64,000 nt of DNA, taken from positions 1 through 64,000 of the forward strand of contig QQVD01000058.1 of NCBI GenBank assembly GCA_003388555.1. The letters run 5' to 3'. Below are positions 14,961 to 23,104 of this stretch, in pieces (position 1 is the first letter of the stretch; every line of letters begins with the position of its first letter). Origin of the DNA: Acidobacteriota bacterium. GTDB taxonomy: Bacteria > Acidobacteriota > Thermoanaerobaculia > Multivoradales > Multivoraceae. A program made the position numbers and the translations under genes. Under the pieces are notes generated by a model. It searched no databases. It had not been told where the DNA came from and was given only the letters and a program-made list of their open reading frames with translations.

Positions 14961-17408
14961 TCACTCTATCGGCCTCGATCGAGGGGGCCCGGGCAGCAGC
15001 CCCGGCAGCAGCGCGCAGCGCTCGAGCCAGGGCTCCGACGCCAGCTCGGCCACGGTGCACGCCGCGATCCACCCTCGCATCAGGGAGTGGGGAAAGGCCT
15101 TGTCGAAGCGTTGCGGATCGCGCGCCGGATCCGGGAAACGCGCCGCCAGTCCGGCCAGACGCCGGCGCCATCCCGGCGCGACCTCCACTCGCTCCACGAA
15201 GTCGGCCAGCGCCGACAACCGGCCGGCGAGCCCGCAGCAGAGCGTGCCGTCCAGGACCGGCTCGTCGTACACAGGCCACGCGGCCTGATCGGCAAGCTGG
15301 CCCCATCCCGGATCCGCGTCGCGACTGCTGGCGCGTCCCTCGGCCTCGAGCTGCGTCAGCCTCGAGAAGAGGCGCAGCAGCCCGGCCGCGCCGCCGCACC
15401 AACCGCCGCCACCGCCTGCGTGACGCTCCGGGCCCCGGCCTCCGTGCGGCGCTGCGAGCCTCCAGACGGCACCGCGGTGGCGCGGCGTCGCCGCTGCGGC
15501 AAGCCTCTCGAGCCGCGCCGAGAGCAGGTCGTCGTCGCCGTCCAGGTCGACGCGCCCGTGCAGCGCCAGGCGCCACTCGATCAGGGCCAGGGCAACGCCG
15601 GCGGACCCGTGCGCCAGGCCCGGAGGGACCGCCCCCGCGCCGAGCGGCGAAACCAGCACGGAGGCGGCGAGATCGTGGGCCGCGGACCAGGCCATCGTCG
15701 AGCGCGACTCCGCAGCGACCAGCAACGCCCCGGCAGCGCCGGTGAAGAGGTCGACGGACGTCGCGTCGTGACCGTCATCGAGGTCCGAACCGATCCGCTC
15801 GACGCATCGGCGCACTGCGGGCTCGGCGCGCTCCTGCAGGCGCACGTCTCGCTCGAGCCGCGCCTGCCGCTGCGCCACCCACCAGATCCCGAGCTCGCCG
15901 TGGAACAGGCCGCCGGAACCGAGCCGGTCGCGGGTGATACCGAGCTCCGGGGCGCGCAGGGCGCCCTCCTCGTCGGCGTCGAGATCGCGCAGCGACCGGT
16001 CGACCCACAACCGCGCCAGGTCGAGCAGCTCCGCAGACCGGGCGGCCGCCACGACCTGCAGCAGGTGGGCGATGCCGGCGGCGCCCAGGTGCAGCGTCGC
16101 CGTCGGGCGCGGCAGCGGACGGCGCCAGGCCTCGCTGCCCGGACCGAGGGCGCGCCAGAGCCGATCGCGCAACGCCTCGCCGGCGCCGGGCCGCGGCGCG
16201 CGGGTCCGCGTCGGCGGGGTCCCGGCGGCAAGGCTCTCGAGCGAGCGGCGCAGGGTCGAGACGTCGGCGTGACGATCGCCCGGCACGGCGGCCAGTCCAC
16301 GCTCCAGCACCACCTCGAGCTCGGGCCAGGGCTCGGCGCCGACCTCGGCGAAACGGCGTGGGGGGCTGTTCGCCAGTCGACGTAGCGCCTCTGCGCGCCC
16401 CAGAGGCAGGGCGCGCGGCGGTTGTCCGGTGACCAGCTCGTAGAGCAACGCGCACAACGCGTGCTGTTCGGCCGCCGGCGTGCACGGCGGCGGCGCGCGG
16501 TCCGCCAGCAGGGCGGCAGCCAGCTCCGGCTCCCACTGACTCGGCACGCCGCCCCGCTCCTCAAGTCTCGCGAGGTCCGCCGCGGAGCCGCTCCAGCCGA
16601 AGTCGACCAGACGCCACCGATCGGCGCGGTCGAGCAGCAGGTTGCCGGAGTGGAGGTCGCCGTGCACGACGCCTTGCCGGTGCAGCTCCTCCAGAGTCCT
16701 GGCTAGATCGACGCAGAGGCCCAGGAGGTCCGAGACGTCCAAGGCGTCGCGGCGCTCGCCGCCGGTGCAGCGACGCACGACCTCGCGGAAGGGCAGGCCG
16801 GGGATCCAGCTTAGCACCAGGCCGATGCACTCCCGATCTCCGCACCGGTGCAGCAGCCCGGGGGCCCGGCCCCACCCGGCGAGAGCGACCAGCGCCCCTT
16901 CCTCGCGCTCGAGCAGCCGTCGGCTGGCCGGCCGATGCGCCACCTTGCCGAACGCCGGCCGGCCCTGGGGGTCGCGCAGCAGCCAGGCGGAACCGTCGAC
17001 CGTGCGCCGCAGCTCGCCCTCGGCGCGCCAGGGAGACCAGTCGAGCTGCGGCCCGGCGATCGCATCCTCCGATCGCCCATCGCCGGCGCGGCGCAGGATG
17101 CCTGCCCGTCGCAGCTCGTCGACCCAGCGTGACGCGGCATCGAAACGGTCGGCCACCTCGTCACCGTAGACCGCGCAGTAGAGCACCACCGCGTCGACCA
17201 GCGAGGTCGGTTGCGAGAAGAGCTCGGCCAACCTCCAACCGGCCAGGTCCACCGCCAGCGGCGACGAGCGGCTTCCGCGTCGCGAGACGATGCCCTGGCA
17301 CGAGGCGGGGAGCTCGGCCCGCCGCTCCGGTGGCAGCGCCTCTGCCGGCAGCCAGAGCACGTCCTCGGCCAGCTCCAGCCGCACCTCGTCGGGCGCAGTA
17401 TCGCTCAT
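14961..17408 (-). CDS. RRE-like / protein kinase / LanC-like fusion (lanthionine synthetase-type)
   Basis: 815 residues; the ATG overlaps the stop of the preceding gene (ATGA). Residues ~45-107 look like a PqqD/RRE-type winged helix (DLAGWRLAELFSQPTSLVDAV and VDELRRAGIL). Residues ~135-395 are a protein-kinase fold with Lys155, catalytic loop HGDLHSGN (249-256) and DFG (269-271). Residues ~430-790 are a LanC-like alpha-toroid with GLFHGELG, DLFTGAAG, GLAHGSAG, WCGGAAG (Cys671) and LCCGLAG (Cys724-Cys725). In class III-V lanthipeptide systems the kinase phosphorylates Ser/Thr, a lyase eliminates phosphate and LanC adds Cys. No lyase domain is visible here, but the preceding gene may supply one. 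The zinc motif is CCG rather than CHG. Confidence 0.85.
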   Translation of the reverse strand: MSDTAPDEVRLELAEDVLWLPAEALPPERRAELPASCQGIVSRRGSRSSPLAVDLAGWRLAELFSQPTSLVDAVVLYCAVYGDEVADRFDAASRWVDELRRAGILRRAGDGRSEDAIAGPQLDWSPWRAEGELRRTVDGSAWLLRDPQGRPAFGKVAHRPASRRLLEREEGALVALAGWGRAPGLLHRCGDRECIGLVLSWIPGLPFREVVRRCTGGERRDALDVSDLLGLCVDLARTLEELHRQGVVHGDLHSGNLLLDRADRWRLVDFGWSGSAADLARLEERGGVPSQWEPELAAALLADRAPPPCTPAAEQHALCALLYELVTGQPPRALPLGRAEALRRLANSPPRRFAEVGAEPWPELEVVLERGLAAVPGDRHADVSTLRRSLESLAAGTPPTRTRAPRPGAGEALRDRLWRALGPGSEAWRRPLPRPTATLHLGAAGIAHLLQVVAAARSAELLDLARLWVDRSLRDLDADEEGALRAPELGITRDRLGSGGLFHGELGIWWVAQRQARLERDVRLQERAEPAVRRCVERIGSDLDDGHDATSVDLFTGAAGALLVAAESRSTMAWSAAHDLAASVLVSPLGAGAVPPGLAHGSAGVALALIEWRLALHGRVDLDGDDDLLSARLERLAAAATPRHRGAVWRLAAPHGGRGPERHAGGGGGWCGGAAGLLRLFSRLTQLEAEGRASSRDADPGWGQLADQAAWPVYDEPVLDGTLCCGLAGRLSALADFVERVEVAPGWRRRLAGLAARFPDPARDPQRFDKAFPHSLMRGWIAACTVAELASEPWLERCALLPGLLPGPPRSRPIE

Positions 17409-18571
17409 CGGGCCTCGAGCGGAGCCCATACCGCGACGTCCACGCCGCGCCCATGGAGCCGCTGCAGGACCTCGCCGCACCGCTCCTCCACCGACGAGCC
17501 GCTTCGACGGCTGGCGACGATCGCGGCCGCGATCTCCTGCGCCAGCCAAGCGCGCCAGCTGGTCATCGGTTCCCCCTCGATCACCGGATCGATGGCCCAG
17601 GAGAGCAGGCCGTCGGGCGACAGCGCGCCGGAGAACGGGACCCCGTGCACCCGCAGCGACGGTTCGCCCCGCCGCAGGGCCGAGAGGAGGCTCTCAGCCG
17701 CCTGCTCGAGTCGCCGCCGATCTTCGAAGTAGAGCACCAGCTTGTCCGGGCGTAGCACCGCGTCGAGCGTCGCGCCGACCTTGAGCTCGACGAAGTCGAT
17801 CCGCCTCAGCGCCGGCGCCAGGCGCCGCAACGCCTCGCCGAGATCGGCCGCCGCCGGGCTGACGTAGAGCTTCGGCACCGGCCGGGCCCCGGCCGCGGCG
17901 CCAGCCGCGGAGACGCCCCGGGAACGCGTCGACGGCCTCACCACGGTCCAGAAGTCGATCCGCGAGGGGGTGGCTCCGAGCGCCGCGCAGACCTCGTCCA
18001 CCCCGCGCTTCCAGCAGCCTTCGAGGCCGCCACCGTCCGGCTCGCGGCCGGCGCGGTAGAGACGTTCGGCGAGCTCGTGCCGTGCGGCGCGTCCGCCCTC
18101 GGCGACGTCACCGGCGACCGTCAGCTCGAGCAGCCGCAGCGAGCGGCGGGCGAGCTCGTCGTCGGCTGTGGGCGGCGCCCCGAGACCGAAGGCCTCGAGC
18201 GCCGAGGCGCCGGTGTCCCAGGATCCCGCCGCCCCGAGCTCGGGCCGGTGCACCTCGAGCAACCCGTCGAGCACCCACTCCCCCAGCCGCTGGCGCGCCG
18301 CTGCGTCACCGAGCGCCCGGCGCACGAAGGCGGGCAGACGGCCCGGCTCATCCAGCGCGTAGAGGACCAACGCCAGGTCGGTGTCGATGGCCTCCAGGTG
18401 CGACCCGCCCGCCGGGGCGTCGCTCCAGCGGGCGATGCCGAAGAGCTCCCCACTCCGCGGGGCCGGCAGACTTGCGGATGCCTCGAGGCGCTCCCGGGGA
18501 ACCAGCTCCAGCCCGGGGCGACGACGCAGTCTGGCGGCGAGCAGGTCGCGCGCACCTGCCGAACCGGTCAC
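17405..18571 (-). CDS. HopA1-like protein, putative phospho-Ser/Thr lyase of the RiPP pathway
   Basis: 388 residues from a GTG. The C-terminal half resembles the HopA1 effector fold used as the lyase (LxmY-type) in class V lanthipeptide systems: PVPKLYVSPAAADLGEAL (232-248), FVELKVG (260-266), RPDKLVLYFED (274-284), HGVPFSG (309-315) and LLSWAIDP (322-329). The N-terminal half is helical and shows the pattern of HopA1 relatives less clearly. The gene overlaps the kinase-LanC gene by four bases, so the two products are likely made together, and the lyase missing from that fusion could be this protein. The family call rests on motif resemblance by eye and could be wrong; an unrelated conserved hypothetical is the alternative. 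Confidence 0.5.
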   Translation of the reverse strand: MTGSAGARDLLAARLRRRPGLELVPRERLEASASLPAPRSGELFGIARWSDAPAGGSHLEAIDTDLALVLYALDEPGRLPAFVRRALGDAAARQRLGEWVLDGLLEVHRPELGAAGSWDTGASALEAFGLGAPPTADDELARRSLRLLELTVAGDVAEGGRAARHELAERLYRAGREPDGGGLEGCWKRGVDEVCAALGATPSRIDFWTVVRPSTRSRGVSAAGAAAGARPVPKLYVSPAAADLGEALRRLAPALRRIDFVELKVGATLDAVLRPDKLVLYFEDRRRLEQAAESLLSALRRGEPSLRVHGVPFSGALSPDGLLSWAIDPVIEGEPMTSWRAWLAQEIAAAIVASRRSGSSVEERCGEVLQRLHGRGVDVAVWAPLEAR

Positions 18572-18591
18572 CTCGTCGTCATCCGATCGGC

Positions 18592-18918
18592 TCAGCCGAT
18601 GCCCTTCGCCTTCTTGATCTCGGCGATGCGGTCGAGCATCTCGCGCAGGTGACGCTCACACTCGAGGATCTCCTCGCGCTCCTGGGCGTCGGCATCCTGC
18701 AGCTTGCGGAGCTGCGCCTCACGGTGCTCGGCCTGCGCCCGCATCGTCGCCTCGTCCTCGGCAGGCGCCATGCGGCCGCGCAGCCCGCCGGTCTGCACGC
18801 TGCAGTAGAAGCAGTTGGTGGTGCCATCGCAGCGCTCCGCCGGCACCCCGGCCTTGGCTGCAGCGTCCTCGAGCACGTCGGAGAGCAGCTCGATGTAGGT
18901 GAAACGGGTCTCGGCCAT
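18592..18918 (-). CDS. Small Cys/Thr-containing protein with coiled-coil tail, candidate RiPP precursor
   Basis: 108 residues from an ATG with GAGGGGGAGA upstream. The N-terminal ~28 residues are an amphipathic helix-like stretch (FTYIELLSDVLEDAAAKAG). Next comes a short Cys/Thr-rich region with Cys30, Thr33, Thr34, Cys36, Cys39, Ser40 and Thr43, ending in Gly-Gly (44-45). Residues ~50-108 are a charged coiled coil with one more Cys (87). I recognise no family. The position, 20 bp before the HopA1-like gene, and the leader/Gly-Gly/Cys-Thr content allow a lanthipeptide precursor. The long C-terminal coiled coil is unusual for one, so a scaffold or zinc-binding accessory protein is also possible. 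Confidence 0.7.
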   Translation of the reverse strand: MAETRFTYIELLSDVLEDAAAKAGVPAERCDGTTNCFYCSVQTGGLRGRMAPAEDEATMRAQAEHREAQLRKLQDADAQEREEILECERHLREMLDRIAEIKKAKGIG

Positions 18919-18953
18919 GGGTCTCCCCCTCGTCATTCGATTCGATCGTCGTC

Positions 18954-21737
18954 CTATGGTCCGTTCCCCCTGCGTCGCAGAGCCGTCAGCGCGGGCGTCA
19001 GCGTCGGATCCCGCTCCACGTAGGTCTCGGACCAGTAGCTGCCGAAGTCTAGACCGAGAACCTCCGTCAGGTACTCCGCGGCGCGTCGCGGTTCACCGTT
19101 CATCACCTCTATCCACACCCCGTACTCGAGCACCCGGGCGCGGTAGAGCCACTGGTTGGCGGCGAGCTCGCGCGCCCTGGCCAGGTAACGGCGCGAGCGC
19201 TCGGAGTCGCCGAGGGCGGCGGCGACGAGAGCGGCCATCGAGCGGAGGACGGGATCCAATGGGTCCTGGTCGAACTGGGCCTCGAGGTAGCGCAGCGCCA
19301 CGTCGGCCTCGCCGCGCCAGTCGAAGGCGAGCTCCTGGTGGCGTGCGATCAGGAAGGCGTAGGGCATATCCACCGCGTGCAGCCAGCCGTGCTCGTCTTC
19401 GGGTATCGATCGCGAGGCCCGGCGCTCGAGCAGCCGCTGCGCCGCCAGCGGCCAGTCCTCCCTCACCACCGCCAGCTGCAGCGCCAGCCGCGTGTGCACC
19501 GTGAATCCCTGGCTCTCGAGCTCTCGGTGCAGCGCCTCGACCTCCTCCACCGGCGCTCCACCGGCCAGCAGCGCCGGCTGCAACACTTCGAGGGCGAAGG
19601 TGCGACCAGGAACGAGCGACAGCAGCAGTCGCCCCATCTGCTCCGCCTCGGCGTAGTCGCGCGAGGTCAACCGGTCCCAAGCGAGCTGATCGCGCACCTG
19701 GGGATCGGTGCCGTGCAGACTCCAGGCGCGGCGCAGAGTCTCGGTGGCTGCTTCGCCGTCGCCGGCGCTGCGCTGCATCAGCGCGTACCCGAGCAGCAGG
19801 TCGGAGCGGCCGGGGTGGCTGTCGAGGAGCTGCTCGAAGATCTGCAGCGCCCGCTGCGGCTGCTGATGGACCTGGCCGACGTAGAGCGCCTCGGCGACCC
19901 GCCTCGAGGAGTCGTTGGGGGCGAGCTGGCGCGCGTGGTCGATCGCCCGCTCGACGCGATCGATGGTGTCGCCGATCATCGGCGCCGGCAGGCAGCGCCC
20001 CGCATTGCGGTGGTTGTCGATCTCGGCCACCGCGAGCTCGCTCCACGCCAGCCCGAACTGCGGATCGAGCTCGACCGCCCGCTGCAGCGCCTCGTTGGCC
20101 TCGTCGAGCCGTCCGACGCGGCGTAGGTTGAGGCTGCGCAGGTAGGCCGCTTCCGCCTCGGCCACCGAAGTCATCGGCGTCGGCTCGATGACGTCGCCGG
20201 GCCGCAGCAGGTGCAGCTGGCGGGCCACGTCGCCTGCGATCTCGGCGTTGATGCGGGCCCTGTTCTCAGGCCTCGACCGGTAGCTCTGGCGCCAGTCGAG
20301 ACCGAGCTCCTCGGTGCCGACCAGACGCATGGTGAGCTCTCCGGTCAGCTCGCGCTCGGACCAGTCGATGACGCCGTAGAGCGCCGCGTCGGCACCGAGC
20401 TGGGCGAGCAGCTCGGAGCGACGGGTCTCGTCGCCGAGCTCGATGCCGGCCGACGACGACACGTTCGCGAGCTCGCCCTCGTCGACCAGATGCAGTCCCG
20501 GCACTTCGAGCAGGGTGTGGCGCAGGCTCTCCTCGAGCCCACGCACCGTGTGCTCGTACTCGAGGCTTCCGTCGATCTGCATCGGCACCGTGACCAGCCG
20601 CACGAAGTCGCGCACCTCGTCGACCGGCGGCGGCCGATCGAGCAGCGGCCGCGCCGCCCACAGTCCGGCGCCGGCGGCCACCGCAGCCATCGCAACGCCG
20701 GCAAGCAGCAGGTTGCGCGCCCCTCGCCGGGCCGGCAGCAGCCCGCGCACCACCAGCGGGGCGGTCAACGAGCGGCTGCTCAGATGCGCCGCGAGCACCT
20801 CGAGCGCTCGCGCCACCTCGCCGGCGTCGGCGTACCGCGCCGCCGGTTCCTTCTCCAGGCAGCGGGCGACGATCGACTCCAGCATGGCCGGTGCGCGAGG
20901 CCGCAGCTGACGTAACCCGGGCGCGTCGTCGCGCATGATGCGCGCCATCAGCTCGGCCTGCGAGATCGCCTCGAAGGGCCTGCGGCCGGTGGACAGCTCG
21001 AACAGCAGGGCGCCGAGAGCGAAGACGTCCGAGCGCGGCGTCGCCTCCTCGCCGCGCAGCTGCTCCGGCGCCATGTAGGGCACCGTCCCGACCATGCCGC
21101 CGGCCTGGGTGACCATCGGCACGGTCTCGTCGACGGTCGAAGGCGGCTTGGAGAGCTCGTGCTCGTGGCTCTCCTTGGCGACGCCGAAGTCGAGCACCTT
21201 GACGTTGCCGGTCTCCGACTCGACCATCACGTTCGACGGCTTGAGGTCGCGGTGCGTGATCCGGCGCTCGTGCGCCGCCGCCAGGGCGCGCGCGATCGGC
21301 AGCGCGTAGCGGAGCACCTCGACGACTTCGAGCCCGGCCTCCGGCAGGCGCTCCGCCAAGGTCTCGCCGTCGATCAGCTCGAGGCTGAGGAAGCGCAGCG
21401 CCTCGAACTCCTCGACCGCGAAGAGGGTGACGATGTTCGGGTGCTTGAGGCCGGCGAGGATCTCGGCCTCGCGCTGGAAGCGCTTGAGCCGCCGAGGTTG
21501 CCGGCTCATCTCCTCGGGCAGCACCTTGATGGCGATCTCGCGCCGCAGCCGCAGGTCGGTGGCGCGGTAGACCTCGCCCATGCCGCCGGCGCCGAGCAGC
21601 TCGCCGAAGCGGTAGTGCAGCAGCGTGCGACCGCTCAGCGAGCCTCTGTCGCCCCGGCGCCGCGCGCTGCGCTGCCCGTCGCGGGTCGGGGCGTGCTCGG
21701 CAGCCCCGGTCGCGGCCTCCTCGTCTTCGGCATTCAC
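18954..21737 (-). CDS. Membrane Ser/Thr protein kinase with C-terminal TPR-like region
   Basis: 927 residues from a GTG. The cytoplasmic PknB-type kinase domain (~40-320) has GAGGMGEVY, the lysine in EIAIKVL, catalytic loop HRDLKPSN, DFG in VLDFGVAKE and APEQ. A membrane helix follows (NLLLAGVAMAAVAAGAGLWAA, ~338-358). The external part holds a TolB/adenylyl-cyclase-associated type segment (~375-500) that builds a small sensor-like domain, and then helical repeats of TPR type (~510-900). This receptor-kinase layout is abundant in Acidobacteriota and myxobacteria. It lies 35 bp upstream of the small Cys protein and 32 bp downstream of mltA, in the same run of genes, so it may control or be co-expressed with the peptide pathway. 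Confidence 0.93.
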   Translation of the reverse strand: MNAEDEEAATGAAEHAPTRDGQRSARRRGDRGSLSGRTLLHYRFGELLGAGGMGEVYRATDLRLRREIAIKVLPEEMSRQPRRLKRFQREAEILAGLKHPNIVTLFAVEEFEALRFLSLELIDGETLAERLPEAGLEVVEVLRYALPIARALAAAHERRITHRDLKPSNVMVESETGNVKVLDFGVAKESHEHELSKPPSTVDETVPMVTQAGGMVGTVPYMAPEQLRGEEATPRSDVFALGALLFELSTGRRPFEAISQAELMARIMRDDAPGLRQLRPRAPAMLESIVARCLEKEPAARYADAGEVARALEVLAAHLSSRSLTAPLVVRGLLPARRGARNLLLAGVAMAAVAAGAGLWAARPLLDRPPPVDEVRDFVRLVTVPMQIDGSLEYEHTVRGLEESLRHTLLEVPGLHLVDEGELANVSSSAGIELGDETRRSELLAQLGADAALYGVIDWSERELTGELTMRLVGTEELGLDWRQSYRSRPENRARINAEIAGDVARQLHLLRPGDVIEPTPMTSVAEAEAAYLRSLNLRRVGRLDEANEALQRAVELDPQFGLAWSELAVAEIDNHRNAGRCLPAPMIGDTIDRVERAIDHARQLAPNDSSRRVAEALYVGQVHQQPQRALQIFEQLLDSHPGRSDLLLGYALMQRSAGDGEAATETLRRAWSLHGTDPQVRDQLAWDRLTSRDYAEAEQMGRLLLSLVPGRTFALEVLQPALLAGGAPVEEVEALHRELESQGFTVHTRLALQLAVVREDWPLAAQRLLERRASRSIPEDEHGWLHAVDMPYAFLIARHQELAFDWRGEADVALRYLEAQFDQDPLDPVLRSMAALVAAALGDSERSRRYLARARELAANQWLYRARVLEYGVWIEVMNGEPRRAAEYLTEVLGLDFGSYWSETYVERDPTLTPALTALRRRGNGP

Positions 21738-21769
21738 CGGACCTGCAGGCTACCACCGCGGTGCGACGG

Positions 21770-23104
21770 TCAGACGTCCTCGAGCAGGAGCGAGGACCCG
21801 ATCCTCTCCGCCACCGGTCGTGGCAGCAGGATCCACATGCGACCACGGCTGTTCATCCGGCCGGCGATCTCTGCCGCCCGCTCGCCGGCTCCCCAGAAGA
21901 CGTCGCCGCGCACCGGGCCGCGGATGGCACCGCCCGTGTCCTGCGCCACCACCAGGCGCCGCAGTGGCACCTGGGCGTAGCCGAGGCGGGGATCCGGAGC
22001 CGCCGCGGCGTCCTCGACCGGCCTGGTGGCGTCGAGCCAGACCGGCGCTCCGAGCGGGTGGTACCGACGGTCGACCGCCAACGAGCGCTCCGCCACCAGC
22101 GCCACGCCCTGGCTGCCGAGCGGCCCGTCGCCGGTGATCTCGCGGAAGAAGACGAACGAAGCGTTGGTCGCCATCACCTCGTCGGCTTGTTCAGGATGGC
22201 TCTCGAGCCAGGCCCGGATGCTCTGCATCGACACCTCGCCGCGCCGCAGCGCGCCGCGATCGATCAGCTCGCGCCCGATGGCGTAGTAGGGATGGCCGTT
22301 CTGCCCCGCGTAGCCCACCCTGATCCGCCCACCGCCCTCGAGCTGCACCTGTCCCGAGCCCTGGATCTGCAGGAAGAAGGCGTCGATCGCGTCGTCGACC
22401 CAGAGCAGCTCGAGCCGACGCCCGCCCAGCGCGCCGGCCTCGATCTGCTGGCGGCTCCAGTAGGGCAGCAGCGTGCTGCCGGTCCAGCGTCCGGCCAGCG
22501 AACGGCCCTTCCACTCTTCGCGAAAGGGCTCGAGGTCGACCTGCACGATGTCGCTGGGCCGCGTGTAGAGCGGCACGTCGTAGCGCTCGCTGCGGCGCCG
22601 GCTGCCGCGGAGGAGCGGCTCGTAGTAGCCGGTGAAGGTGCCGTGACGGCGCTCGCCGTTGCGCACCTCGAAGGGCACGAAGTGGGCCTCGAGGTACTCG
22701 CGCGCCAGGCGTTCCGGGTCGCCGGCGCCGAGCCGGGGCAGCGCCATGCAGGCTGCGGTCCAGTCCGCCACCTCACCGCCCGTGGCCAGTGGCCGCACCT
22801 CGGCGTCGGGCGGTCGCGACCGCAGAGCGCCGCACGAGCGGGCGAGCGCCGGCAACGCCTCCGAGACCCGGTCCTCGGACCAGCCCGGGAGCGCCTGGAA
22901 CCCGACCCGCTCGAGCTCCAGCCGGTCGGGCGGTCGTTCGATCTCGATCCGCTCGCCGGCCCAGTGTGCCGGGATCGGCTGCGGCTGCAGGAAGGCGAAC
23001 CAGCACAGGCCAGCCGTGGCCACCAGCGCCCACAGCCACAGGAGCAGGTCGCGCCGCCGCAGCGCGGAGGCACCTGACGGCGGTGCAGGGGCGCGCCCGC
23101 TCAA
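21770..23104 (-). CDS. mltA: Membrane-bound lytic murein transglycosylase A
   Basis: 444 residues from a TTG that overlaps the stop of the M61 peptidase gene (TTGA). A basic N-terminus and one hydrophobic segment (LLLWLWALVATAGLCWFAFL) act as signal or anchor; there is no lipobox cysteine in the usual position. The MltA domain shows GTFTGYYEPLL, VPLYTRPSDIV, FFLQIQGSGQVQL, VGYAGQNGHPY and the C-terminal 3D barrel with AQDTGGAIRGPVRGDVFWG, whose aspartates are catalytic in the family. The enzyme cleaves glycan strands of peptidoglycan to 1,6-anhydro products. The overlap with its upstream neighbour implies coupled translation. Confidence 0.93.
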   Translation of the reverse strand: MSGRAPAPPSGASALRRRDLLLWLWALVATAGLCWFAFLQPQPIPAHWAGERIEIERPPDRLELERVGFQALPGWSEDRVSEALPALARSCGALRSRPPDAEVRPLATGGEVADWTAACMALPRLGAGDPERLAREYLEAHFVPFEVRNGERRHGTFTGYYEPLLRGSRRRSERYDVPLYTRPSDIVQVDLEPFREEWKGRSLAGRWTGSTLLPYWSRQQIEAGALGGRRLELLWVDDAIDAFFLQIQGSGQVQLEGGGRIRVGYAGQNGHPYYAIGRELIDRGALRRGEVSMQSIRAWLESHPEQADEVMATNASFVFFREITGDGPLGSQGVALVAERSLAVDRRYHPLGAPVWLDATRPVEDAAAAPDPRLGYAQVPLRRLVVAQDTGGAIRGPVRGDVFWGAGERAAEIAGRMNSRGRMWILLPRPVAERIGSSLLLEDV

